64,000 bases of DNA from assembly GCA_963851095.1 (NCBI GenBank), contig CAWKOX010000010.1, forward strand, positions 62,001 through 126,000. Direction: 5' to 3'. The translations under genes were made by a program, and so were the position numbers. This DNA comes from Oleispira sp963851095. Its GTDB lineage: Bacteria; Pseudomonadota; Gammaproteobacteria; Pseudomonadales; Oceanobacteraceae. The notes beneath the pieces were generated by a model, which worked only from the letters and a program-made list of their open reading frames with translations, was not told where the DNA came from and made no database searches. This document shows, in pieces, positions 33,160-42,312 of this stretch; within the stretch, counting starts at the first letter, position 1, and every line of letters starts with the position of its first letter.

Positions 33160-34590
33160 AAGCGGTGGAATAACCCGAATATTAGCGGATAACTGTAGGT
33201 TTTCACTCTCTAGTGCCAAATCTAGATTTGAGTTGTCGTTCCAAACAAGTACATCAAAATAACGGCGAATGTTTTGTACATACGAAACCGGTTCGCTACC
33301 ACGAGCATAACCATGACGTGTTTGCTTGTAAAAACGCTTTTGGCTTAAAAGTGGTAAGTAATCTTTAACATCCATCCAACGGCTATCGTCGCCGCCTGCT
33401 TTCTTGGTTAGCTTACGCGCATCGGTAAGGTGGCCATAACCAACGTTGTATGCAGCTAAGGCCATCCAAGTGCGGTCAGGCTCTTGAATCGCTTTCGGTA
33501 AGCGTTTACGTAGTTTGACGAGGTAGTCTGCACCACCGTCAATACTCTGTTTGGGGTCAAGGCGGTTTCTAACCCCGAGTTCCTTGGCGGTACGAAGGGT
33601 TAACATCATCATGCCGCGAACACCGGTGAAACTTTTCGCTCTTGGGTTCCAGTGTGACTCTTGATAGCTCATGGCCGCTAATAAGCGCCAGTCTAAATTA
33701 TGTCGGTCGGCGGCTTCTTGAAATAAGTGATCGTATTTATTCAGTTTCTTAGCCGTTTGTTTCTTGAATCGTTTAGCGCCAACGTAATTTAATTTATCAA
33801 GGTGGCCATAAAATCGTTCACGTACTTCTAATAACAAGCCGTTAGTTTGAGCGTTTCTAAAGAAATTTTGAGCTTCTTTAAATAAACTATCGTCTCTAGA
33901 GTGGGGAAAAGCCCACGCCAGAGGCTGTGCGCCAGTTAAATCAAAAGCGACGGCAAGGTTGGGATAATAGGCTTGTAGCATTTCAAATTCGTTCGAATCA
34001 ATGACGGTAAAGTCTACCTCCCCCGTTGCGACCATTTGCAATAACTCTACAGTTTCAAAGTCTGGACTCTCGCTCCAGGTTAACTCTGGAATTTTTTCGC
34101 CTTGTATTTGTCTTAATTGATGGGCATGGCTGCTGTCTGACGTGACAACCAATTGGCCTTTTGCCAAGTCAAAGATTGCTTTTGGTTTCATGCCACCACG
34201 ACGATAAATGACCTGCTGGCTGACATGCATATAAGGTGTAGAGAAACGTGCTGATTTCCCATTTTGTGTTATTGCTGTTAAACCAGCAGCTGCGAATGAG
34301 GCTTGTTTCCGATCGATAGAGGTGTAAATATCAGATAGGCTATCAGCTTGCTTAATAACAAGATTAACGCCTAGGTATTCAGCAAACGCTTTCGCAAGCT
34401 CAAACTCATAGCCAGTTGCGCCAATATTATCTTCAAAATAGGTCGTTGGGCTGTTGCGGGTAATAACAACGATTTCACCTTGGCTGCGGATTTTCTCAAC
34501 GGCATTAGGGCGAACGCTACCAGTAATAGTCAGTAGGCATAATAAAGCAATAATTAAGCGAGTCGTGATGCGAGCGATTCTGGTATTCAT
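33154..34590 (-). CDS. mltF: Membrane-bound lytic murein transglycosylase F
   Basis: 478 residues from the ATG at 34590, chosen because GAGGAG lies 5 nt upstream and a signal anchor (L-I-I-A-L-L-C-L-L-T-I-T-G) follows at once; a longer frame from 34686 adds an unlikely leader. Two domains: an SBP_bac_3 regulatory domain (residues ~35-265) and a family-1 SLT domain (~285-430) with catalytic Glu311 in S-Y-Q-E-S-H-W and the G-V-R-G-M-M-M-L-T loop. It cleaves peptidoglycan glycan strands to 1,6-anhydro ends at the inner face of the outer membrane. Converges with tadA. Confidence 0.92.
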   Translation of the reverse strand: MNTRIARITTRLIIALLCLLTITGSVRPNAVEKIRSQGEIVVITRNSPTTYFEDNIGATGYEFELAKAFAEYLGVNLVIKQADSLSDIYTSIDRKQASFAAAGLTAITQNGKSARFSTPYMHVSQQVIYRRGGMKPKAIFDLAKGQLVVTSDSSHAHQLRQIQGEKIPELTWSESPDFETVELLQMVATGEVDFTVIDSNEFEMLQAYYPNLAVAFDLTGAQPLAWAFPHSRDDSLFKEAQNFFRNAQTNGLLLEVRERFYGHLDKLNYVGAKRFKKQTAKKLNKYDHLFQEAADRHNLDWRLLAAMSYQESHWNPRAKSFTGVRGMMMLTLRTAKELGVRNRLDPKQSIDGGADYLVKLRKRLPKAIQEPDRTWMALAAYNVGYGHLTDARKLTKKAGGDDSRWMDVKDYLPLLSQKRFYKQTRHGYARGSEPVSYVQNIRRYFDVLVWNDNSNLDLALESENLQLSANIRVIPPLL

Positions 34591-35167
34591 ACAGCTCCTC
34601 ATGCATTTGTGCATTGTTGCATGCACTATTTTGGTGCACTCGTTTGTTTGTTTGGCCATTTTAACGGTTTGCTCACTAAAAAACACCTATGATGTGAACT
34701 AAGTCACATTTGATTTTACTCTGAGCTCGATAAACCCTTCTAAGTAGTTGAATTAACTGCGTTAATTCAAAACGTAAAATAGTGAAACACTTTGTTTCGT
34801 ATTGCTAACAGTTATAAAAATGCTTCATATTAAGTATTAGTCAGGTACTAATGCTAAGTATTAGATTTGGTATTAGATGAGCACAGCATTAAGAGTGAAT
34901 ACGCGATTAATACTTTCTTATTAGTAAGTTTGGATGAGAACCGGAATCACGCAAGGTTAGTAATAATTCAGTCTTAATGCTGAGTTACGTAGATGGAAAA
35001 GTTATATAGATCCACTTTTTCTCAATAGGTCGTGATAATAAAGACCGTCAAGTGACGCCGGTTGGGCGGATTATTCCCTTCGCTCGGTGGATTATTCCCT
35101 GATACCCGCGTATTATGGCGGCCAATTTTGACCGTGTTCACTTCCAACTTTTTTGGAGCTCGACCTA
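34591..35167. other. Intergenic region between mltF and purL
   Basis: 577 bp without a supportable gene. It contains an AT-rich part with imperfect TAAGTATTAG repeats (~34832-34875) and, closer to purL, two 12-bp direct repeats GGATTATTCCCT at 35068-35079 and 35089-35100 followed by TATTAT (35111), a possible -10 box. It should hold the divergent promoters for mltF and purL. No PurR box was recognised. Confidence 0.55.
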
Positions 35168-38100
35168 ATGCTTGAACTACGTGGCGCCCCTGCGTTTTCT
35201 GATTTCCGTTTAACTAAAATGCTAGCCAAATTACAGGCCGCCGTTCCTAACGTCGCTGCTGTATATGCTGAATTTGTACATTTTGCGGATATGACTTCTG
35301 AACTGACTGATTCTAAATTAACCGATCAGCAGCTAGATACTTTAGGCAAGATCCTAAAATATGGCCCAAAAGCCGATATTAAAGATATCGATGGCGCAGA
35401 GCTTTCTACTAGCCATTTCTTTTTAGTGGTTCCTCGTATTGGCACTATCTCTCCTTGGTCTTCTAAGGCGACGGATATTGTTCATAACTGCGGAATCAAA
35501 GAAGTTGATCGCATTGAGCGTGGCACGGCCTTCTATATAACTGCTAAAGACGGTCAATTAAGCGCTGAAGAAGTTGAAACTGTACGGGGTTTGATTCACG
35601 ACCGTATGGTTGAAGTTGTGCTAGATACTAAGGCGGATGCACAACAATTATTCCAGCATTCAGAACCAGCACCTCTGACATCGGTTGATGTGATGAGTGG
35701 TGGTCGCGCAGCACTTGAGCAAGCGGACAAAGAATTAGGTATGGCGCTGGCAAGTGACGAGATCGATTATTTGCTAGAGGCGTACAATAAGTTGGGGCGT
35801 AACCCAACGGATATCGAATTGATGATGTTTGCTCAGGCAAACTCTGAGCATTGCCGTCATAAAATCTTCAACGCCAGTTGGGTGATTGATGGTGAAGAAC
35901 AAGAAAACTCCTTGTTCCAAATGATTAAGAACACTTATAAGAACCACAGCACGGGTGTTTTGTCTGCTTATGCTGATAATGCTTCTGTGATTGAAGGTCC
36001 TACCGCAGGTCGTTTTTTCCCGAACAGTGATACGCGTGGCTATTCGTATAACGAAGAGCCAATGCACATATTAATGAAGGTAGAAACTCACAATCACCCA
36101 ACGGCGATTGCGCCTCATGCGGGTGCTGCAACGGGCTCTGGTGGTGAAATTCGTGACGAAGGTGCGACCGGTCGTGGTTCTAAGCCAAAAGCAGGCTTAA
36201 ACGGTTTTACAGTTTCTGATTTGAATATTCCAGGTTTCCAGCAAGACTGGGAATCGAACTATGGTAAGCCAGGGCGCATTGTTTCTGCCTTGGATATCAT
36301 GATTGAAGGCCCGTTGGGCGCAGCGGCGTTTAATAATGAATTTGGTCGTCCTAACATTTGCGGTTACTTCCGTACCTTCGAAGAAGAATATAACGGTGAA
36401 GTTCGTGGTTACCATAAGCCGATTATGATCGCGGGTGGTTACGGAAACATTCGTGACGAGCACGTACAAAAAGGTGACATCCCTGTGGGTGCTCGCCTAA
36501 TCGCTTTGGGTGGCCCTGCCATGCAAATTGGTTTGGGTGGTGGCGCAGCGTCTTCGATGGCTTCTGGTCAGTCGAATGAAGATTTAGATTTTGCTTCTGT
36601 TCAGCGTGAAAACCCTGAAATGGAACGCCGTTGTCAGGAAGTAATCGATCGCTGCTGGCAGATGGGTGATACCAACCCAATCGCCTTTATTCACGATGTG
36701 GGTGCGGGTGGTTTATCGAATGCCTTCCCTGAGCTGGTAAGCGATGGTGGCCGCGGTGGTAATTTTGAACTGCGTAACATTCATAATGATGAGCCAGGCA
36801 TGAGCCCGCTTGCATTATGGTGTAACGAATCCCAAGAACGCTATGTAATGGCCGTTGCCGAAGCCGATATGGATGCATTTGATGCTATCTGTGCTCGCGA
36901 GCGCTGTCCGTATGCGGTTGTTGGTATTGCGACAGAAGAAGAACATTTAACCGTTACCGATAATCATTTTGATAATACGCCAATTGATTTACCTTTGGAT
37001 GTTTTGCTAGGTAAGACGCCGCGTATTCATAAAGATGTAGAAACAAAGCAAGGTGATCAAGAAGAATTCACCGGTGCTGATTTGGATTTAGCGGATGCCG
37101 CTGAGCGTATTCTTAAACTGCCGACCGTTGCCAGTAAGAGCTTCTTGATTACGATTGGTGATCGCTCGATTACGGGTACCGTTGCTCGTGATCAGTTTGT
37201 GGGTCCGTATCAAGTTCCTGTTGCCGATTGCGCGGTAACGACTTCATCTTATGATTCCCTAGTCGGTGAAGCAATGGCGATGGGCGAGCGTACGCCAATG
37301 GCATTGATCAATGCACCAGCTTCTGGCCGTATGTCGGTAGGTGAAGCGGTGACTAACATTGCTGCTGCTAACATTGAAAAATTATCTGATATTAAAATGT
37401 CAGCCAACTGGATGTGCGCCGCTGGCCACCCAGGTGAAGATGAAAAGCTCTACCAAACCGTGAAAGCGATTGGTTTGGAATTGTGTCCTGAATTGGATAT
37501 AACGATTCCGGTGGGTAAAGACTCGATGTCGATGAAAACGGCATGGAATGAAGAGTCTGCTGATGGCAAAAGTATCGATAAATCTGTAACGGCTCCGTTA
37601 TCGTTAGTTATTACGGCTTTTTCTCCGGTTGTTGATGCGTCTAGGACGTTAACGCCTGAATTAAAAACTATCGAAGAAGCCAGCGACCTGATCTTGATCG
37701 ATCTAGGTAACGGCCAAAATCGCTTAGGCGCTTCCTGTATTGCTCAGGTTTATGGCCAAGTGGGTAAAACCTCTGCGGATTTAGATGATGCTGAAGATTT
37801 AGCCGCGTTCTTCGCAGTGATTCAGGGCTTAAACCAAGACGATAAATTACTGGCTTACCACGATCGTTCAGACGGTGGTTTGTTCTCGACGCTTACTGAG
37901 ATGGCCTTTGCTGGTCGTACCGGTGTATCGGTTAAACTGGATACCTTAGCGGATAGTGAAGCCGAATTAACCGGTGCATTATTTAACGAAGAGTTGGGTG
38001 GTGTTATTCAGGTTCGCCGTAGCGATCTTGAGTTTGTATTGGCTCAGCTACAAGGCGCTGGTTTAGGTGAAATGTCCCACGTAATCGGTACATTGAACGA

Positions 38101-39112
38101 AGACGACCAAATTGAGTTCAACTTTAACGATGAAGAAGTATTGGCCAATAGCCGCATTACTTATCAGCGTTTTTGGGCACAAACGTCTTACGAGATTCAA
38201 GCGCTGCGTGACAACTCCGATTGCGCGAAGCAAGAGTTTGATCGTTTATTAGATGCTGAAGACCCAGGTTTGAATACCGAGTTAACCTTCGATATTAACC
38301 AAGACATTACCGCTAATTACTCGCGTGCTGCTGGCGAACGTCCGCGCATTGCGATCTTGCGTGAGCAGGGTGTTAACGGCCAAATCGAAATGGCAGCAGC
38401 ATTTGACCGTGCCGGTTTCGAAACCATTGATGTGCATATGAGTGACATGCTTTCTGGTGCCGTATCGTTGAAAGACTTCCGCGGCTTGGTGGCTTGTGGT
38501 GGTTTCTCTTACGGTGACGTACTAGGTGCGGGTGAAGGTTGGGCGAAATCGATATTATTCAACGCCACTGCACGAGCAGAATTCGAAGCTTTCTTTAAGC
38601 GTGAAGATACGTTTGCTTTGGGTGTGTGTAACGGTTGTCAGATGTTGTCTAACCTACACGAATTAATTCCAGGTGCTGAGCATTGGCCACACTTTGTGCG
38701 CAACCAATCTGAGCAGTTTGAAGCGCGTGTTGCCTTGGTAGAAGTGCAGAAGTCTGACTCTATCTTGTTACAAGGTATGGAAGGCTCGCGTATGCCAATC
38801 GCCATTGCCCACGGTGAAGGTCATGCTGAATTTGCCAGTGATGTCGACAAAACTGCGGTAAACGATAATTCACAAATCGCGCTGCGTTATGTTGATAACT
38901 ACGGCCAAGTGACAGAAGCGTATCCTGCGAATCCTAACGGTTCGGCTGAAGGGATTACAGGTTTAACCGCCGCTGGTGGTCGTGTAACGATTATGATGCC
39001 TCACCCAGAGCGTGTATTCCGTGCGATTCAAAACTCTTGGCAGCCAGAAGAGTGGAGCGAAGACGGCGCTTGGATGCGTATGTTCCGTAATGCCCGTGTT
39101 TGGTGTGATTAA
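35168..39112 (+). CDS. purL: Phosphoribosylformylglycinamidine synthase, single-chain PurL
   Basis: 1314 residues from the ATG at 35168 (M-L-E-L-R-G-A-P-A-F-S), preferred over a TTG at 35153; GGAG lies ~10 nt upstream. This is the long gammaproteobacterial form: N-terminal PurS-like domain, two FGAM-synthase ATP-binding halves (signatures S-E-H-C-R-H-K and M-K-V-E-T-H-N-H-P-T near residues 225-310, and a second half with G-K-D-S-M-S-M), and a C-terminal glutaminase domain with the nucleophile in G-V-C-N-G-C-Q and H-G-E-G-H. It makes FGAM from FGAR, ATP and glutamine in purine synthesis. Strongly codon-regular and intact. Confidence 0.97.
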   Translation: MLELRGAPAFSDFRLTKMLAKLQAAVPNVAAVYAEFVHFADMTSELTDSKLTDQQLDTLGKILKYGPKADIKDIDGAELSTSHFFLVVPRIGTISPWSSKATDIVHNCGIKEVDRIERGTAFYITAKDGQLSAEEVETVRGLIHDRMVEVVLDTKADAQQLFQHSEPAPLTSVDVMSGGRAALEQADKELGMALASDEIDYLLEAYNKLGRNPTDIELMMFAQANSEHCRHKIFNASWVIDGEEQENSLFQMIKNTYKNHSTGVLSAYADNASVIEGPTAGRFFPNSDTRGYSYNEEPMHILMKVETHNHPTAIAPHAGAATGSGGEIRDEGATGRGSKPKAGLNGFTVSDLNIPGFQQDWESNYGKPGRIVSALDIMIEGPLGAAAFNNEFGRPNICGYFRTFEEEYNGEVRGYHKPIMIAGGYGNIRDEHVQKGDIPVGARLIALGGPAMQIGLGGGAASSMASGQSNEDLDFASVQRENPEMERRCQEVIDRCWQMGDTNPIAFIHDVGAGGLSNAFPELVSDGGRGGNFELRNIHNDEPGMSPLALWCNESQERYVMAVAEADMDAFDAICARERCPYAVVGIATEEEHLTVTDNHFDNTPIDLPLDVLLGKTPRIHKDVETKQGDQEEFTGADLDLADAAERILKLPTVASKSFLITIGDRSITGTVARDQFVGPYQVPVADCAVTTSSYDSLVGEAMAMGERTPMALINAPASGRMSVGEAVTNIAAANIEKLSDIKMSANWMCAAGHPGEDEKLYQTVKAIGLELCPELDITIPVGKDSMSMKTAWNEESADGKSIDKSVTAPLSLVITAFSPVVDASRTLTPELKTIEEASDLILIDLGNGQNRLGASCIAQVYGQVGKTSADLDDAEDLAAFFAVIQGLNQDDKLLAYHDRSDGGLFSTLTEMAFAGRTGVSVKLDTLADSEAELTGALFNEELGGVIQVRRSDLEFVLAQLQGAGLGEMSHVIGTLNEDDQIEFNFNDEEVLANSRITYQRFWAQTSYEIQALRDNSDCAKQEFDRLLDAEDPGLNTELTFDINQDITANYSRAAGERPRIAILREQGVNGQIEMAAAFDRAGFETIDVHMSDMLSGAVSLKDFRGLVACGGFSYGDVLGAGEGWAKSILFNATARAEFEAFFKREDTFALGVCNGCQMLSNLHELIPGAEHWPHFVRNQSEQFEARVALVEVQKSDSILLQGMEGSRMPIAIAHGEGHAEFASDVDKTAVNDNSQIALRYVDNYGQVTEAYPANPNGSAEGITGLTAAGGRVTIMMPHPERVFRAIQNSWQPEEWSEDGAWMRMFRNARVWCD

Positions 39113-39568
39113 TACTGAGTGCTGGTTGTTAGAAGCTAGCTGAAGTTAGCTCAGCTATAAAAAGTTAGCACAGCTATAAAAAGAAGCCGCTTTGATTGAA
39201 AAATCATAGCGGCTTTTTTGTGCCTGCCTGTTAGGAATAAAAATGAGAATAGAAATCAATAATTACGGCTAAATACGCTAATTTTAAAAATCGCTTGGCG
39301 CTTATTTTCTAATCAAAAACCATAGGCTGGTATTAATTTAATATTTGCACAGTAAAACGGCTTGAAAGGGGTTTTAAGTACTTGAGTGTACAAGTGTTCG
39401 CTACTATTGTTATTGGATGCGTACGTTAGTACCTGTTTAGGCTTTATTCAGCTCGGATGGCTTCTTTAAATAAGGGTTTCTTTAAATAGGGCTGCTTTGA
39501 ATAGCGTTCGCCAATAACAATTATAAAAAATACGTCGTAGTTAAAGGCACTCATCAGGAGATTTCATT
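39113..39568. other. Intergenic region between purL and the cytochrome gene
   Basis: 456 bp. It includes the purL terminator and otherwise only AT-rich sequence with short repeats of TTTAAATA.GGG near 39465-39500. The last 20 bp carry a CAGGAG ribosome-binding site for the cytochrome gene. No gene was recognised. Confidence 0.55.
39183..39219 (+). terminator. Rho-independent terminator of purL
   Basis: AAGCCGCT...TGATT pairs with AATCA..AGCGGCTT around a GAAA loop, followed by six T. It is about 70 bp after the purL stop. Confidence 0.85.
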
Positions 39569-42070
39569 ATGGATAACCAGGTTCAGCTGGCTAACCCCTC
39601 TTATTCAAGGAAAAGCATGCCTAATAGCTTTTTTCATCGCAGTTTGAAGAGTCGTTCAGTATTGGCCGTTGCTATTGGCCTTGCGTCGATCTATAGCGCT
39701 AATGTTTCAGCCTTATCAAAGCTTCCCGGAGATTTTCCGCATCAAGAAGAGTTGTGTTCGACAGACTTAGCTCGCGAAGCATTGCGCGCGCAGTCTGCTC
39801 AACAAGCGCTGCTGCAACCGAGTATCGATACCATTGAGGTTAATGGCGCTGTCAGCTGGACGCGCTTAGGCACTGAAGTTCCGGTTTTTCAGCCGGGTGA
39901 TATTGTTACCTTAAAGGGGGCGCATTTTGGCGCAGGGGTGGATATTGACTTTAGTAAAATCATGATAGGGAATACCCGAATTCTTGAAACCGATTTGCGC
40001 ATGTTCGACCAGAAGCTAGCAACCGCTGACCAAGTGAATTATGAGACGGACGAGCAAGTTGATGAGTGGCCAAAAAACATCATTGCGTGGGACGATAAGG
40101 AAATTCAATTTCGCGTACCAGGCCATGTCAGTACTGGGCCATTAATCGTACAGGTGCAAAAGCGTATTGGCGCAAATGAATCGTTAATTAATCCGGGAGA
40201 AGCGCATAACGTCATCGATGCACAAACTTCGCGCATTATGGATGATACCTTCATGCATAATTGCGATGTGGTCTCGAAGTTGAGTGATGCCACCGCCAGC
40301 ATACCGATTGCGGTCGATATTAATAACCCAGGTTTTGCTGAGTTGGTGCGCAAAGGCCGTGAAATTTTCTGGGCGTATGATTACAACATCGGTGTTGCCC
40401 ATTGGGTGCGTAATCTTGATTGGAATGCGATTTTTGATTACAAATCTAAGGACCCGATTGCCGGTGGGTATGCCGACCCTGCTAAGTTGTTTGGTGCTAT
40501 CAAATCAGTACGTGGGCAAGTGCCTGATGAAGCAATGGATGATGTGTATTTTGATGCATACCCAATGCCAACTCCGATACCTGGCTTTTTAACCTTAGCG
40601 CCAGCGAAGTTTGAAGGAAATACCAAGGACACCGGCTGGGTTGGCTATCGTTCAGCAGAAGGCAATGCGCCGTATACCGGCCCAGGTGAATTTATTGGTT
40701 TTAACTGCGCCTCGTGCCACGGTTATCAGATCAGTTATCAGGGCGCTAACGGCCAAGATATTACGAAAGTATTCCCAGGTTTGCCGAACCCTGGCTGGTC
40801 TATGAAGTGGACAGTTTTGCAAACGCCGACTAAGAAATTTAAAGGCATTTACGAAAAAGAAGAAGGACCTTCTTGGTCTTCAGGTGCTAAACATGTTGCT
40901 AAAGATATGCTGATTTACCACATGCCAGCAGGTGCAGGTGAGCATAATATGGTGCGCATTAATGGAGAAGGCAGTCATACTGATAACGATTACCAGTTCT
41001 CGCCGATAGCGATTCCTAATGTCACCAATTATATGGCGATTCGTCGTTCACTTTCTCATACGGAGTCTTATGTTGGTTTTGAAGGATCGTACATTCACTC
41101 AGAAGAGCCTGATGGTGCTCAAGGCGCAATGCGTAAAGCACCGTTAGAGGCCTTAACCGCGTATATGACGACGTTAGATGAAAGTGATGATGATCTACGC
41201 CAAGTCGGACTGTATCGTTGGTTGCGTGATAACGATCGTTTAGCTGAGCAGACGGAAACGTCTTTAGTGACAGAGACCTATGTGGAGATGGTGCCTCAGC
41301 CACCCAAACGCCAATGGTGGGGGGGTTATAAAAAGCAGCCTGATTTAGCGGTAACGAGAATCCGTGAAGTACCTGTATTGCAAGAAGGTCAGTTCTTAGC
41401 CGAGGGGTGGCAGGATTATCCAAAAGTTGTGGCGGCGGTAGAGCGTGGTAAAGATGTGTTTGAGCGTGATTGTGCGTCTTGTCATAGTGATGGCTTAGGT
41501 GCTAATACTAATGAAAAAATGGTTCGTTTGGATGAAGTAGGTCGTTTCTTCGCACCGACTATCTATCAAAAAGAAGTCGAATCGATTCGAGCGACGTTCT
41601 TGCGCGATATGTATTGGACGCAAAGCCGTGGCTTATTGTCTGATGGCCATGTTCGTAACATGACGGATCTAGTTGATCCTGCTCGTTGTCAGGAGGGTTC
41701 GCCGCTTTATAATCAGTATTACACCTTGCATGCGCCAGTGCGTCCAGAGCCTGGTAGTGCTGATCAGCCGATTACTGCACCTGATTTAAACCGCAAGGGC
41801 GATGTGTTTCGTGTGCCTAAATCTAACTATATTACTAAGCTAGATAAGGGTTATAAGCGTAATCTGTTTATTGAACGTCATAAGTACTTCTCGGAAGTTG
41901 AATGGGATAAAGATAACTACTATTGGGATTACCAGAAGATGCGCCAGCAATATGGCCCCGATGAAATGGGAACGCCTGAACCGATTGGTATGCCAGCAGC
42001 CCCACACCCATGGTGTGCAGGTTCTAGTGCAGAAACTGCGGATTTAGTGCAGTTTATTATGACACTGTGA
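39569..42070 (+). CDS. Exported multidomain dihaem c-type cytochrome
   Basis: 833 residues with a signal peptide (V-L-A-V-A-I-G-L-A-S-I-Y-S-A-N-V-S-A, cleavage near residue 50). The N-terminal domain (~90-220) has an IPT/TIG-like immunoglobulin pattern (F-Q-P-G-D-I-V-T-L-K-G-A-H-F-G). Two CxxCH haem sites are present: C380-A-S-C-H384 and C635-A-S-C-H639, with wide spacing that suggests two cytochrome domains. It should be a periplasmic or outer-surface electron carrier or oxidase. The dihaem layout recalls extracellular oxygenases such as RoxA, but no diagnostic motif was found, so substrate and partner are unknown. Preceded by CAGGAG; monocistronic with its own terminator. Confidence 0.8.
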   Translation: MDNQVQLANPSYSRKSMPNSFFHRSLKSRSVLAVAIGLASIYSANVSALSKLPGDFPHQEELCSTDLAREALRAQSAQQALLQPSIDTIEVNGAVSWTRLGTEVPVFQPGDIVTLKGAHFGAGVDIDFSKIMIGNTRILETDLRMFDQKLATADQVNYETDEQVDEWPKNIIAWDDKEIQFRVPGHVSTGPLIVQVQKRIGANESLINPGEAHNVIDAQTSRIMDDTFMHNCDVVSKLSDATASIPIAVDINNPGFAELVRKGREIFWAYDYNIGVAHWVRNLDWNAIFDYKSKDPIAGGYADPAKLFGAIKSVRGQVPDEAMDDVYFDAYPMPTPIPGFLTLAPAKFEGNTKDTGWVGYRSAEGNAPYTGPGEFIGFNCASCHGYQISYQGANGQDITKVFPGLPNPGWSMKWTVLQTPTKKFKGIYEKEEGPSWSSGAKHVAKDMLIYHMPAGAGEHNMVRINGEGSHTDNDYQFSPIAIPNVTNYMAIRRSLSHTESYVGFEGSYIHSEEPDGAQGAMRKAPLEALTAYMTTLDESDDDLRQVGLYRWLRDNDRLAEQTETSLVTETYVEMVPQPPKRQWWGGYKKQPDLAVTRIREVPVLQEGQFLAEGWQDYPKVVAAVERGKDVFERDCASCHSDGLGANTNEKMVRLDEVGRFFAPTIYQKEVESIRATFLRDMYWTQSRGLLSDGHVRNMTDLVDPARCQEGSPLYNQYYTLHAPVRPEPGSADQPITAPDLNRKGDVFRVPKSNYITKLDKGYKRNLFIERHKYFSEVEWDKDNYYWDYQKMRQQYGPDEMGTPEPIGMPAAPHPWCAGSSAETADLVQFIMTL

Positions 42071-42124
42071 TTTGATCGCTAGTGATAGCGAGTTCAGATG
42101 CTAGCGTATTGTTAGTAGCTTATG

Positions 42125-42157
42125 AAAAAGCGGCTATTGTAAAATAGCCGCTTTTTT
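42125..42157 (+). terminator. Rho-independent terminator of the cytochrome gene
   Basis: AAAAAGCGGCTATT and AATAGCCGCTTTTTTT form a strong stem with a short GTAA-type loop and a T-run, 55 bp after the stop. Confidence 0.88.
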
Positions 42158-42312
42158 TATGCGCATCGATAAGTGTTTATTAACCTTCCTAGCGCTGTTA
42201 CACCTGAGGTATAGGGGAGTCGATCGCAGCAGGGTAAAACAATCGTAAATTGAATTGTGTATCAGGTTGTTAATATGGTTTAAGGTGGTAAGTAATAATT
42301 AAAATATGGGTA

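Noticed and set aside
35600..36900. Several long antisense ORFs inside purL
   Set aside because: They mirror codon bias of a strongly conserved sense gene and have no ribosome-binding site or domain content.
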